Shown: positions 9,068 to 18,183, counted from the first letter of the stretch. The stretch: DNA of 64,000 bases from JABDGM01 sp046349975 (GCA_046349975.1 JAXMBH010000012.1:113246-177245); one strand, 5' to 3'. The notes: generated by a model from the letters alone, not told the origin. Program-made: numbers and translations.

Positions 9068-9164
9068 GTGTGTAACGCCTTCGGCGTAAACCATTGTTCC
9101 GAGCTTGTCACCCAGAGTGCGCGGCTGCACCGCGATCCTGGGCTTCAGAGTTCAACCGCTTCGC
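9068..9164 (-). repeat. REP-like element copy 2 (reverse)
   Basis: Same parts as copy 1 in opposite order and orientation: AACGCCTTCGGCGTAA, then CACCCAGAGTGCGCGGC..GATCCTGGGCTTCAGAGTTCAA, then the degenerate palindrome CCGCTTCGCGG. The long stem is less perfect than in the other copies. Confidence 0.82.
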
Positions 9165-9237
9165 GGTAAGGGAGCGCGACGACCGACGGAATCGCTCGTA
9201 TTTCCGGACGGGCGCATGTACAACGATGGATAATTAA

Positions 9238-9336
9238 CGCCAACGGCGTTCAATTCCAAAGCCCAGAGTCGCCGCACTAGCGGCGCACTCTGGGTTACTG
9301 TTCAAATTGAATCGTTTACGCTGAAAGCGTTAAACT
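9238..9336 (+). repeat. REP-like element copy 3 (forward), left flank of the RAYT gene
   Basis: ACGCCAACGGCGT palindrome, CCCAGAGTCGCCGC...GCGGCGCACTCTGGG hairpin with bulged C, and terminal TTTACGCTGAAAGCGTTAA palindrome. It lies 63 bases upstream of the transposase gene. Copy 4, inverted, lies just after the gene, so the gene is bracketed by an inverted pair. Confidence 0.9.
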
Positions 9337-9398
9337 CTTGCGTTCCAACCTACCCTCGGATGTAATCCCGATTTCTCCGCGATTCTACGGACGATCCC

Positions 9399-9854
9399 AT
9401 GCCGCAATCGCTCGCGCAACTCTACATCCACATCGTCTTCTCGACGAAGAACCGGCAGCCGTTTCTACGCGACGACGAATTCCGCGACCGCACCCACGCG
9501 TATCTTAAGGGCATTTGCGACAATCAAGATTCACCGACGCTACGAGTCGGCGGGGTCGCGGACCACGTCCACATCCTCTGTCGCCTGTCGAAAACGCTCG
9601 ACATCGCCACCTTGATTCGCGAACTGAAACGCGACTCATCGAAATGGATCAAGCAAGAGAACCCGCGGCTAGCTGACTTTCATTGGCAACAAGGATACGG
9701 CGCGTTCTCAGTGAGCCCATCGCACGTGGAAGCGTTGGTCGAGTACATCGCAACTCAAGTTGAACATCATCGGCAAGAGACATTCCAAGATGAGTTCCGA
9801 CGGTTGTGCAAGAAGTATGGCATCGAAATCGACGAACGTTATGTTTGGGACTGA
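9399..9854 (+). CDS. REP-associated tyrosine transposase (RAYT, IS200-like Y1 family)
   Basis: 151 residues. The HUH metal-binding pair is HVH at residues 56-58 (VADHVHILC), and the single catalytic tyrosine is Y116 in EALVEYIATQVEHH. This places it in the Y1 transposase group of IS200/IS605 TnpA and the single-copy RAYT enzymes that cut single-stranded REP hairpins. It is intact and the only transposase gene seen in the window. REP-like copies 3 and 4 flank it in inverted orientation, and six further copies lie elsewhere in the window. It is the probable enzyme that made or moved those repeats (inference). Confidence 0.93.
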   Translation: MPQSLAQLYIHIVFSTKNRQPFLRDDEFRDRTHAYLKGICDNQDSPTLRVGGVADHVHILCRLSKTLDIATLIRELKRDSSKWIKQENPRLADFHWQQGYGAFSVSPSHVEALVEYIATQVEHHRQETFQDEFRRLCKKYGIEIDERYVWD

Positions 9855-9865
9855 TTCCAGTCGTG

Positions 9866-9968
9866 GTTTAACGCTTTCAGCGTAACCAATGGGAAGGCTC
9901 GTGTACCCAGAGTGCGCCGCGTTGCGGCGACTCTGGGCTTCGGAGTGGAACGCCGCTGGCGTTCAATG
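9866..9968 (-). repeat. REP-like element copy 4 (reverse), right flank of the RAYT gene
   Basis: It starts with TTTAACGCTTTCAGCGTAA, then ACCCAGAGTGCGCCGC..GCGGCGACTCTGGGCTTCGGAGT, and ends with AACGCCGCTGGCGTT. It is the mirror image of copy 3, and begins about 12 bases after the transposase stop. Confidence 0.9.
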
Positions 9969-10009
9969 CACCGCGACGCATCATTGGCTGCAGGGGAAAT
10001 CTTCACCGC

Positions 10010-10516
10010 ATGATTAACGTCCAGCAAATCATCGACCGCCTTCAACTCGTCCCCCTCACTATCGAAGGGGGCTACTTCCGCGAAACGTATCGCTCGACGC
10101 TTACACTGCAAGGAAGCGCGCTGCCGAATAATTACGCCGGCGACCGCAACGCCTCGACCTGCATCTACTATCTGCTCACGACGGAGACATCCTCCGCCAT
10201 TCACCGCGTGAAGAGCGACGAGATATTCCACTTCTATGCCGGCGACGCCGTGGAGATGTTGCAGCTTTGGCCGGGCGGCGAAGCCCGCGTCGTCACGATT
10301 CACAACGACCTCGCCGCCGGCCACGAACCGCAGGTCGTCGTGCCGGGCGGCGTGTGGCAAGGTTGCCGCCTCGTACGTGGCGGCGTCTGGGCTCTCATGG
10401 GCTGCACGGTCGCCCCCGGCTTCGACTACGCCGATTTCGAACTCGCGGACCGCGCGGCAATGCTCGCCCTGGCCCCTGAGCACGCCGAATTAATCCAAGC
10501 CCTAACAAAAGACTGA
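10010..10516 (+). CDS. Cupin-fold protein of the DUF985 family
   Basis: 168 residues. The opening INVQQIIDRLQLVPLTIEGGYFRETYRS and the later EIFHFYAGDAVEMLQLWPGG and VVVPGGVWQGCRLVRGG are the hallmarks of the DUF985 (cupin_5) family of single-domain jelly rolls. The family's biochemical role is unsettled (sugar-epimerase-like fold without proven activity). Length is normal. It is preceded by REP-like copy 4 and appears to be a single-gene unit. Confidence 0.88.
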   Translation: MINVQQIIDRLQLVPLTIEGGYFRETYRSTLTLQGSALPNNYAGDRNASTCIYYLLTTETSSAIHRVKSDEIFHFYAGDAVEMLQLWPGGEARVVTIHNDLAAGHEPQVVVPGGVWQGCRLVRGGVWALMGCTVAPGFDYADFELADRAAMLALAPEHAELIQALTKD

Positions 10517-10532
10517 CGCTACCGACACACCG

Positions 10533-10588
10533 CAATACTCGCTTCTCGCGTCTCGTTCCTCGCACCTCATTCCTTCTTCCTCCTTCCA
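10533..10588. repeat. Single iterated array, CTCGCTT word
   Basis: CTCGCTTCTCGCGTCTCGTTCCTCGCACCTC is a run of 7-8 base variants of one word directly after the cupin gene. No matching inverted arm is visible nearby, so it may be half of an iterated-arm element. It abuts the terminator at 10590. Confidence 0.55.
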
Positions 10589-10630
10589 CAAAAAAACCCG
10601 GCCGCGCCGCCAAGCGACACGACCGGGTCT
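10589..10630 (-). terminator. Rho-independent terminator of the RRM gene
   Basis: Read on the minus strand: ACCCGGTCGTG, loop, then CGGCCGGGT followed directly by seven T residues. It sits about 40 bases past the stop codon of the RNA-binding protein gene. Confidence 0.85.
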
Positions 10631-10668
10631 CGCGAGTTTCAATTGTGCGTTCTTAAGACGCGGGCCGA

Positions 10669-10989
10669 TTAATACCGACCGCGGCCACCGCCACCGCCGT
10701 AGCCACCACGGCCGCGGCCACCGCCGCCGCCACCACGCTCTTCGCGCGGGCGGGCTTCATTTACGGTCAACGTGCGGCCATCGTGCTCCTTGCCGTTGAT
10801 CCCGTCGATCGCGGCCTGAGCTTCTTGATCGCTGTTCATTTCGACGAAGCCGAAGCCTTTGCTCCGGCCGGTGTCGCGATCCATGATCACGTCGGCGCTC
10901 TTCACGGTGCCATACTCGCCAAACAACTGATCCAGATCCGAGCTCGTCGTGTTATAGCTCAGATTGCCACAGTACAACTTCTTTCCCAT
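10669..10989 (-). CDS. RRM-domain RNA-binding protein with Gly/Arg-rich tail
   Basis: 106 residues from the ATG at 10989, which has AGGAG seven bases upstream. A single RNA recognition motif shows RNP2 KLYCGNLSY near the start and RNP1 KGFGFVEM at about residues 45-52. The tail (about 80-106) is almost only Gly, Arg and Tyr, as in the cold-inducible RNA-binding proteins of cyanobacteria and planctomycetes. It probably binds mRNA and may act as an RNA chaperone. The 5' leader appears long (no other gene for 400 bases), which would fit post-transcriptional control. Confidence 0.93.
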   Translation of the reverse strand: MGKKLYCGNLSYNTTSSDLDQLFGEYGTVKSADVIMDRDTGRSKGFGFVEMNSDQEAQAAIDGINGKEHDGRTLTVNEARPREERGGGGGGRGRGGYGGGGGRGRY

Positions 10990-11408
10990 GATGGGACTCC
11001 TGCAAACCGGAAATACACGCAACCCAACCACAACTTTCGGGGCTGCAAAGAAAGGGGCCCGTAATGGCGGCCCGCCAGGAGGCACGGCTGAAGAGGCAGA
11101 GGCAGCCGACCAAGAAGAACGGCTAACACGGTCACATTCGCTGAACCAACCCGACGAATTATCGACCGGGGTTTTTGCGAAGTCCATACTAATTTGCTAG
11201 CTACCGAAAAGATTCTTCGGAATTCACTCCCGACCGACATAGGGAGCAAAATGCTCATTCGATTGTGCTGCGCGATTCAGCGGAGCTTGACTCACGAAAC
11301 GCGGCCACCAAATTTACCCAGCTCGCGTAATTGCCACTTCGGCGACCCCGGGAAAGCAATGAAAACGCTTTCACCTGGCCTTTGAGTCGACACTTCGCGA
11401 AAAACTCC

Positions 11409-12845
11409 ATGGAAACGGAAGCGCAATCCGCTCCCTCGCACATTGCCCCTCGGCTCGGCCTGTGGGACGCCGTGAGCATTATCGTCGGCGTCGTTGTCGG
11501 AACCTCGATCTTCCGTGCTCCGCCGCAGATATTCGCCAACGCGGGCAGCCCGTGGACCGCCATGGCGCTCTGGGTCGTCGGCGGCCTGCTCGCTTGGTGC
11601 GGCGCGCTCTGCTACGCCGAACTCGCGACGGCCTACCCTCGCGACGGTGGCGACTACCAATACCTCAACCGCGCGTTCGGCTCCTGGTGTGGCTTCCTCT
11701 TCGCCTGGGGGCAACTCACCACGATCATCAGCGGCAATATCGCGATCATGGCGTACGTGTTCGCCGACTACGCTGGCCATGTGTGGCCGAGGCTAGCGCG
11801 ATTTGAAAACTGGTTCACCATTATGCCGATCATCGCGCTTTCGGCACTTAACACCCTCGGCATCGCCGCCGGCAAGCTCACACAAAACATTCTCACACTG
11901 ATAAAAGTCATCGGTCTACTCGGCATCATCTTCGCCGGATTTCTCGCTACCGCGCCCCCGGCCCAACAGCCGCTGGCGGCAGCCGCGGTTCGCGTCAACG
12001 ACACTGCTTCAAGCGGGACAAACGTCAACATTGGCCTCGCCCTTGTTTTCGTACTCTACACCTATGGCGGCTGGTGCCATGCTGCATACGTGGCCGCTGA
12101 AGTACGCGATCAACGCCGCAACCTGCCGCGGGCACTGATTCTCGGCGTGGTCGGGATCACGGTCATCTACCTCGCCGTCAACGCTGCGTACCTGCAGGCA
12201 CTCGGTTTCGAAGGTGTTCGCCACACCAAGATCCCGGCTGCCGATGTCCTGGAACAGGCGGCGGGGCCCTGGGGCGACCGCGCGATCAGCATTCTGGTCA
12301 TGCTCTCCGCCCTCGGGGCGATCAACGGCATGATCCTCACCGCGGCCCGCATTTACGCCGTGTGGGGCGCTGATTATCCAGCGCTCCGCCGGCTGGCCAC
12401 GTGGAACGAACGCCGCGCTGCCCCGGTCGCCGCGATCGCCGTGCAAGCTTTCATCGCCGTCGTACTCGTGTTACAAGTCGGCACCGAACTCGGCCGCCGC
12501 CTCTTCGATTCGGCCCTGGCTCGCGTCGGCCTTAGCGGCCTGCCCTGGGCAAAATACTCCGGCGGTTTCGAGACGCTGGTGGCTGGATCGGCGCCTGCGT
12601 ATTGGGGTCTCTGCCTCCTGACGGGCGTCGCAGTATTCCGATTGCGCTATCGGGATGCCGCCGCCCAGCGCCCGTTCTCAATGCCATTCTATCCGCTGCC
12701 TGCCATCCTGTTCTGCGCGACGTGCGCGTTCATGCTGCAATCGAGCATCGCCTACGCGCGCGGCCTGTCGATGATCGGCGTCGTTCCACTCGCACTCGGC
12801 CTCGTTGTGTGGGCGGCCCTAACGCTGGTTGCACGACTTCGCTGA
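11409..12845 (+). CDS. APC-family amino acid permease
   Basis: 478 residues from the ATG at 11409; an in-frame TTG at 11331 would add 26 residues that look non-native. The protein begins PRLGLWDAVSIIVGVVVGTSIFRAPP, matching the TM1 region of the amino acid-polyamine-organocation superfamily. About 12 hydrophobic segments follow, in keeping with the family. The substrate is not evident. It carries solutes across the inner membrane, likely with protons. No partner gene is adjacent; two hairpins follow the stop. Confidence 0.9.
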   Translation: METEAQSAPSHIAPRLGLWDAVSIIVGVVVGTSIFRAPPQIFANAGSPWTAMALWVVGGLLAWCGALCYAELATAYPRDGGDYQYLNRAFGSWCGFLFAWGQLTTIISGNIAIMAYVFADYAGHVWPRLARFENWFTIMPIIALSALNTLGIAAGKLTQNILTLIKVIGLLGIIFAGFLATAPPAQQPLAAAAVRVNDTASSGTNVNIGLALVFVLYTYGGWCHAAYVAAEVRDQRRNLPRALILGVVGITVIYLAVNAAYLQALGFEGVRHTKIPAADVLEQAAGPWGDRAISILVMLSALGAINGMILTAARIYAVWGADYPALRRLATWNERRAAPVAAIAVQAFIAVVLVLQVGTELGRRLFDSALARVGLSGLPWAKYSGGFETLVAGSAPAYWGLCLLTGVAVFRLRYRDAAAQRPFSMPFYPLPAILFCATCAFMLQSSIAYARGLSMIGVVPLALGLVVWAALTLVARLR

Positions 12846-12877
12846 TTCGCATCATCGATTGGATGCGGCGTTAGACG

Positions 12878-12932
12878 GATAGCCGGAGGGCCATGCCCTC
12901 CGGCGCCGGACCGCATGGCGGTCCGGCTATTG
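12878..12932. repeat. Double hairpin of the CCGGACCGC family
   Basis: GCCGGAGGGCCATGCCCTCCGGC is followed directly by GCCGGACCGCATGGCGGTCCGGC. The second hairpin's stem recurs at 15878 and 56318. It may act as a terminator or mRNA-end structure between the permease and the DJ-1/PfpI gene, though no T-run follows. Confidence 0.8.
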
Positions 12933-13014
12933 CGCCACTGCCCTCGTCGCCACTACCTCCGCGGGAATGGAAGTTGCACACGTCAGTCGGGAGCATGACA
13001 TAAAGGAGCCCCAT

Positions 13015-13662
13015 ATGGCCAACGAACAAATCACCGGCAAGAGAATTGCCTTCCTCGCCACGTCTGGCGTCGAGCAGGTCGAACTGACCGAACCGTGGGC
13101 AGCCGTCGAAGCAGCTGGCGGCAAGGCGGAACTTATTTCCATCACAGCGGGCGAGATTCAAGGATTTAACCACGACAAGCCCGCTGATCAATTCCATGTC
13201 GACAAGACGATCGACAATGTGAGCGCTGAAGATTACGACGGCCTAATTCTGCCCGGCGGCGTCGCCAACCCGGACACACTGCGAACGAATGAGATCGCCG
13301 TCGACTTCGTCCGCGACTTTTTTAAACAGGGTAAACCAGTCGCCGCGATCTGCCACGGACCATGGATGCTGGTCGAAGCGGACGTTGTCGAAAGCCGTAC
13401 GCTCACTTCATGGCCGAGTCTTAAGACCGACATCCGCAACGCGGGCGGCAATTGGGTCGATGAAGAGTGCGTGGTCGACAATGGCCTCGTGACCAGCCGC
13501 AAGCCGGACGACCTCAAGGCGTTCTGCGCAAAGGCAATCGAGGAATTCGCGGAAGGCCCACATCCCGAACAAGCCGAGTTCGCCGCGGCGGCCTCATCGG
13601 CTAGTGAAGAACCGCTTGCGCTGCAGCAGGCGGGTCAAAAAGCTCGTGTCGATGACCTGTGA
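13015..13662 (+). CDS. DJ-1/PfpI-family protein (YhbO/YfkM-like)
   Basis: 215 residues from the ATG at 13015, chosen over an in-frame ATG at 12967 because AAAGGAG lies 8-9 bases before it. The nucleophile elbow is AICHGPWMLVEA (Cys at about residue 108), with the helper Glu in the early ATSGVEQVELTEPW segment. This matches the PfpI/YhbO group, credited with stress protection and with protease or deglycase activity that is debated. An extra Ala/Glu-rich tail of about 35 residues follows the usual end. The gene stands alone. Confidence 0.92.
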   Translation: MANEQITGKRIAFLATSGVEQVELTEPWAAVEAAGGKAELISITAGEIQGFNHDKPADQFHVDKTIDNVSAEDYDGLILPGGVANPDTLRTNEIAVDFVRDFFKQGKPVAAICHGPWMLVEADVVESRTLTSWPSLKTDIRNAGGNWVDEECVVDNGLVTSRKPDDLKAFCAKAIEEFAEGPHPEQAEFAAAASSASEEPLALQQAGQKARVDDL

Positions 13663-13829
13663 GCGGCGATCCGTCGTCAGAAGGTTTGCCGATTGTAATT
13701 GCACGCGGGCCGGGCCCGGCCCCGGTTGTCTCAAGCTTTGAAAAACAGGGATGGACCGCGCCGGCTCGCTGGTTTTCGCTTTCCAACCGCTCTTTCCTCA
13801 TTCGCCCAACTTCTGCAACAATCCTGGCC

Positions 13830-14771
13830 ATGTTGCAGACCGCACTCGACTTCATTGTCTATATCATTGTTCGCGCACTCATCGCGCTCATTCAGGCGAT
13901 GCCGCTCTCGGTGTGTGACAGCGTCGCGGGCTTCCTGGCTACGCTCGCCGGCCGCGTGCTGCGTATTCGAGGCAACGTCGTCGACAAGAATTTGCGCATC
14001 GCCTTCCCTGAGAAATCAGCCGAAGAGCGCGACGTCATCACGTGGCAGATGTGGCGGCATCTTATCCTGATGATCGCCGAGATCGCCCAAACGCCGCGCA
14101 AAGTTCACGAAACCAACTGGCGCGAACATTCGAACATCGTGCGGCAAAAGGAATTCGTCCGCACGCTGCTGAGCGGCCGACCGTTGGTCATCATTTCCGG
14201 CCACTTCGGCAACTTCGAGCTCGGCGGCTACCTGATGGGCCTGTTCGGCTTTCCGACCTATACGGTTGCCCGCGCGCTCGACAATCGTTATCTCGATCGC
14301 TTCATCAATGACTTCCGCGGCCGCACCGGTCAATACATGCTCCCGAAGAAAGGCAGCGGCGAAGACATCCAACGCATGCTCGAAAGCAACGGCATCCTCA
14401 CGCTGCTGGGCGACCAGGCCGCCGGCCAGCGACAATGCTGGGTAGACTTCTTCGGCAAGCCAGCCTCGACACACAAGGCCGTGTCGATCTTCTCGCTGAC
14501 ATTTAACGCACCAACCATGGTCAGCTACGCCCGCCGCGTGGGCGCGCCGCTACACTACGAAGTCGGCCCGGCTGCGATTTGCGATCCGCGCGATCCGACC
14601 TTCGAATACGGTTCCGTGCCGCTGCTTGCGCAATGGTACACCGATCATCTCGAAAAGCTCGTGCGCGAATCGCCGGGCCAATACTGGTGGCTCCACCGAC
14701 GCTGGAAAGGCGAACCGGGAGTCCGCAAGAAAAGCGATGTCAAGAAAATCTGCCGGCGCGAAGTCGCCTAA
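13830..14771 (+). CDS. Lysophospholipid/lipid A acyltransferase (LpxL/HtrB family)
   Basis: 313 residues from the ATG at 13830, after which the protein shows an N-terminal membrane anchor (about 5-25). The open frame extends back to a GTG at 13659, but that stretch does not resemble the family. The catalytic H-x4-E motif is in ISGHFGNFELGG, followed by the family's RALDN..LD.F and GDQAAG blocks. Such enzymes add late acyl chains to lipid A at the inner membrane, which is consistent with a planctomycete making LPS. The actual acceptor is inference. Confidence 0.9.
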   Translation: MLQTALDFIVYIIVRALIALIQAMPLSVCDSVAGFLATLAGRVLRIRGNVVDKNLRIAFPEKSAEERDVITWQMWRHLILMIAEIAQTPRKVHETNWREHSNIVRQKEFVRTLLSGRPLVIISGHFGNFELGGYLMGLFGFPTYTVARALDNRYLDRFINDFRGRTGQYMLPKKGSGEDIQRMLESNGILTLLGDQAAGQRQCWVDFFGKPASTHKAVSIFSLTFNAPTMVSYARRVGAPLHYEVGPAAICDPRDPTFEYGSVPLLAQWYTDHLEKLVRESPGQYWWLHRRWKGEPGVRKKSDVKKICRREVA

Positions 14772-14884
14772 ATGCCTACGGCGGGCCGATACCCCCCGCC
14801 ATATCCTTGTCTGTCCGGCCCCTCCCCGCTTACGATAGCGAGTTCGCCAACTCATGGAATGAACTCCTCTGCCCCGGCCTTGCC

Positions 14885-15838
14885 GTGTATCAATTCCGCT
14901 CATTTCGCAACACCGACCCGCCACGGCTGGCGGAAATCTGGCGCGAACAGCCGCCCCAGCGCGGCTTGGCCCAACCCGTTACGGCGGGAATCCTTGAGCA
15001 GTTCGTCTTTTCGAAACCTTACTTCGACCCCGCGGGTCTGATCGTGGCCCTCGTCGACAATCAGCCTGTCGGTTTCATTCACGCCGGATTCGGTCCGAAC
15101 GAAGAACAAACGGCGGTCGCCTACGACTCGGGCACAACGTATCAATTGATGCTCCGCCCGAACCATCGCAGTGTCTCGCTCGCCGGCGAATTGCTCACGC
15201 GCTCTGAAGCCTACTTGCGCGAGCGCGGTGCAAAAGTTGTTTATGCGGGTGGTATCCGGCCGCTCAATGCATTCTATCTCGGCCTGTACGGCGGCAGCGA
15301 ACTGCCCGGCGTTCTTACGGGCGACGTGCTGTTCAATGATGCTTGCCGAGCGGCCGGCTATCGGGAGATCGACCGCGTCATCGTGATGCGGCTCGACCTG
15401 CCGACGTTCCGCCTGCCCATCGCCCGTAATCTTCGCCAACTGCGTCGCGAGCTGACCTGCCAGGAAACCCAAACTCCGCCGGCGCCCACGTGGTGGGAGG
15501 GCTGTACGACCGGGGCGTTCGAACGCGTCCACTTCTTCCTCGCTCGCCCGGGCAGCAGCGAAGCAATGGCCGACGTGTGGTTCTGGGACGTCGAGCCGCT
15601 CTCCTCAGTGTGGGGCGCTAACGCCGCGGGCATGTTTGACCTCTGCGTACTGCGCGATCATCGCCGCAAAGGTCTTGCCACGTTTCTGCTGGCCGAAGCA
15701 TTCGACCGCCTGCGTGCCCGCGGCGTGCTGATCGTCGAAGCGCAGACGATGCAGCACAACGATGCGGCGCTCGCACTTTACCGCAAGCTTGGCTTTCAAA
15801 AAGTCGACGAAGGCGTAATTTATCGAAAAGATGCGTGA
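14885..15838 (+). CDS. Double-GNAT N-acetyltransferase-like protein
   Basis: About 317 residues if it starts at the GTG at 14885 (VYQFRSFRNTDPPRL). The frame is open upstream into the acyltransferase gene, but that part is not protein-like. Two GNAT-like halves are seen; the second carries the acetyl-CoA motif as LRDHRRKGLATFLLAEAFDRL with the downstream HNDAALALYRKLGFQ segment, and the first (about residues 1-150) is more divergent. The acceptor is unknown. The start codon is the main uncertainty, because no good ribosome site is visible. Confidence 0.8.
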   Translation: MYQFRSFRNTDPPRLAEIWREQPPQRGLAQPVTAGILEQFVFSKPYFDPAGLIVALVDNQPVGFIHAGFGPNEEQTAVAYDSGTTYQLMLRPNHRSVSLAGELLTRSEAYLRERGAKVVYAGGIRPLNAFYLGLYGGSELPGVLTGDVLFNDACRAAGYREIDRVIVMRLDLPTFRLPIARNLRQLRRELTCQETQTPPAPTWWEGCTTGAFERVHFFLARPGSSEAMADVWFWDVEPLSSVWGANAAGMFDLCVLRDHRRKGLATFLLAEAFDRLRARGVLIVEAQTMQHNDAALALYRKLGFQKVDEGVIYRKDA

Positions 15839-15875
15839 CTTTGTGGTGTTAGCGACAAATCGCAAGTGATATAGC

Positions 15876-15930
15876 CGGACCGCCACGCGGTCCGGACTCC
15901 GGTGAGCGTGGCTCACTGGCGACTGTCTCA
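15876..15930. repeat. Hairpin of the CCGGACCGC family
   Basis: AGCCGGACCGCCACGCGGTCCGGACT, then a weaker stem GTGAGCGTGGCTCAC. The core stem CCGGACCGC/GCGGTCCGG also occurs at 12904 and 56318. It lies between the convergent GNAT and metalloprotease-like genes. Confidence 0.75.
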
Positions 15931-15970
15931 CACAGTGCTTGCCGCCAACAGGCCTGGCGCGAAGCAAGCG

Positions 15971-16792
15971 TTACTTCAAAGCCCGCACCACACTATCCTG
16001 CTTTAGCGTGGCGATGTATTGAGTGAGAGGCAGCTCCGGCGTAACTCCTGCCTTGGCGAACCGAATTGAAAGCGGCGTCGCTGCAGCCTTCTCATGTAAT
16101 TCCTCGAGATAACCTAGCAACAACTCCCGTCGCTCCGGCGGCGAGTGGAGGATAAAGTACACCCAGGCCCACGACTCCGCGTAGTCGCGCTGGTCCATTT
16201 GCGCCGAATCTTTCAACGATTCGAGCCGCTGCAGATTCGGCTTCCAGTTGTCGCGTGTGATCGAGTCCGACAACAGTTCCACATGCGGCTGATTCAACCC
16301 CGCGAGCCCGCGCGGCACTTCAAAATACTCAGCCAGTCCTTCGTCCACCCACAACGGCAAGTTCGGCAGCGCGGAGTGCAAGTAACCATGCGCGACCTCG
16401 TGGCGCAAATCCTCGGCCACGCGATCACTCCAATGCGCGTAAACGGCGAGCCTCGTATCGGTCTCTAAGAAGAAAGCTCGCCGCGAGGGAACGGTCGGGA
16501 AGTTGCGCATTAAGTATTCGCGGTAACGTTCCGCATCGCGAAATAAGTACACCTCGATCGGTTCGTTGTTCGTCGCGATGCCGAGCGTGTTGCAGATGTC
16601 CTCGCGTTCGAGCGTGAGCTCGCGCACCAGCCGGTGATCGCTCGGCAGTTCGAAGTCGCTGTGGAACACGAGCTGACCGACAGGCACCTGGTGCGCATCG
16701 GGCAGCGGCGAAAGCCGCGGCACATGCGGCAACCCGCGGCAACCAGCCAGCAACAGGAGCGCACCGATAGTAAAGCCCGTCACGCGGAGCAT
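15971..16792 (-). CDS. Zinc-metalloprotease-like lipoprotein (DUF1570/peptidase MA-like)
   Basis: 273 residues from the ATG at 16792, which has GGGAGGAAG just upstream; an in-frame GTG at 16837 would lengthen it. It begins MLRVTGFTIGALLLLAGC, a lipoprotein signal with Cys18 as the lipidated residue. In the middle is HEVAHGYLH, an HExxH zinc motif, with DEGLAEYFE downstream supplying the probable third ligand Glu. This gluzincin pattern resembles planctomycete DUF1570 proteins. It likely acts in the periplasm or on the envelope; the substrate is unknown. Confidence 0.85.
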   Translation of the reverse strand: MLRVTGFTIGALLLLAGCRGLPHVPRLSPLPDAHQVPVGQLVFHSDFELPSDHRLVRELTLEREDICNTLGIATNNEPIEVYLFRDAERYREYLMRNFPTVPSRRAFFLETDTRLAVYAHWSDRVAEDLRHEVAHGYLHSALPNLPLWVDEGLAEYFEVPRGLAGLNQPHVELLSDSITRDNWKPNLQRLESLKDSAQMDQRDYAESWAWVYFILHSPPERRELLLGYLEELHEKAAATPLSIRFAKAGVTPELPLTQYIATLKQDSVVRALK

Positions 16793-16887
16793 CCGCTTCC
16801 TCCCGGCACGCAGCCAATGGCGACCACTTTGCGCCACGCGGCACGTGAAGCCGGGAATTCTAGCGGAGATAGCAGTGAACCCGAAGA

Positions 16888-18108
16888 TCAGAAATGCGGG
16901 CCAGAAGTGGCCTCGTGCGGCTGATCTTCTCGTAGCACCATCGTCTCGGGCGCGGGTGCCATTTCAGCCCGGCCGTTTCTCGTGCCCGTTCGGTGCCGCT
17001 TCTTGCCGAGCCGCCGCAGCGCTTTTCGCCGCAGAGCCACGACACAGACTTCTTGACCGCCGGAAACGAGTTGCCGAGCTCGCACATCGCGATACCCCCA
17101 CGCGCGCACGCGGGAAATAAACCCCGGGAGCCGCGTTGCGACGTCCCAGTCCGAAAATTTCAGCGTCAGCACGAGACCCCGAATCGATACCTGGGCGTGC
17201 GTGACGATCGCCTCGACTTCGTCGAGCGTATCTTCCGGCGCGATGTTCATATCGGCCACCAGCCACCGCACGCCTGCGAACTCCTGCCGCCGCACGTCAC
17301 CGCCGCGTTTCTTAAGATGGCGGAAACGCGGGTGGCCTGTCACGATCGGATCAACATCCGCCGGATCGATTCCCGTCACGAATAAGCCGCGATCGAGCAA
17401 TGCCTGCGTTGCCCCGCCGGGCGCGCAGCCGACTTCCACACACTCATCTTCCGGTGCAACCGGCAGGTCGCTCCACTGCAGCGATTCTTCCAGCTTCGCA
17501 TACGCGCGCGAAACCGCATGCGGTGGCAGCCGCACGGGAATTACGCCGCCGGGCCAGCGCTCGGCCCGCCGCACGGCGCGATGAAAGCCAATCCACCATT
17601 CGCCAGGCTCGACGACGACAATATCTAAGACCAGTGCATTCCGCGGCGTGGCCTTGCGGCGATCGGCCATTGAGCGTTGCACTTCGGCCGCTTCCGGAGC
17701 ACTTCTCCGCAAGGCAGCTTCGATTTCTTGACACAACGGCGTTACAAACGTTTCGTTCCCATCAAGATCGATCGCTGGCATGCGCTGCCATACGTGGATA
17801 TCGAGCGGCACGTTCTCGTGAACCAAGTTCGCCGCTTCGACCACGCGCCACACATCTTCAACGAGCTCGCCCAACTGTCCGCCGCACACTTTGCCGAGCG
17901 AAATGCCGCACGCGTACGCGAACGTCCAATTCCGCTCCGCCAGCTGTTGTGCCGTGGGCCACGGCAGCTCGCACTTGAATGTGAGAAATCCGGGCCGCGA
18001 AAACGCCGGTCGCCAATTCGGCTCAAGCAGGCCCACTTCCTGCTTGAGTGGTCCCTCGGCCCCGGCACGACATGTCATGTACACGAATTGAGAAGCGTGA
18101 TGTGACAT
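16888..18108 (-). CDS. rlmM: RlmM-like 23S rRNA ribose methyltransferase
   Basis: 406 residues. A divergent THUMP-like N-terminal half is followed by a Rossmann methyltransferase domain with the SAM loop DECVEVGCAPGGATQALLDR (about 218-238). The WLVADMN segment and LVLTLKFSDW fit the FtsJ-type K-D-K-E catalytic set of RlmM, which 2'-O-methylates C2498 of 23S rRNA. The family in Gammaproteobacteria is about 360 residues; the surplus is a basic C-terminal tail (RRKALRRLGKKRHRTG...). Function by homology only. Confidence 0.85.
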   Translation of the reverse strand: MSHHASQFVYMTCRAGAEGPLKQEVGLLEPNWRPAFSRPGFLTFKCELPWPTAQQLAERNWTFAYACGISLGKVCGGQLGELVEDVWRVVEAANLVHENVPLDIHVWQRMPAIDLDGNETFVTPLCQEIEAALRRSAPEAAEVQRSMADRRKATPRNALVLDIVVVEPGEWWIGFHRAVRRAERWPGGVIPVRLPPHAVSRAYAKLEESLQWSDLPVAPEDECVEVGCAPGGATQALLDRGLFVTGIDPADVDPIVTGHPRFRHLKKRGGDVRRQEFAGVRWLVADMNIAPEDTLDEVEAIVTHAQVSIRGLVLTLKFSDWDVATRLPGFISRVRAWGYRDVRARQLVSGGQEVCVVALRRKALRRLGKKRHRTGTRNGRAEMAPAPETMVLREDQPHEATSGPHF

Positions 18109-18183
18109 CGTTCCCTCGAATTACTACAATTGGCCAAAAGAAATTTGGAAAAGATACGCCAATCACAAGGGCCCATCAAAGAA

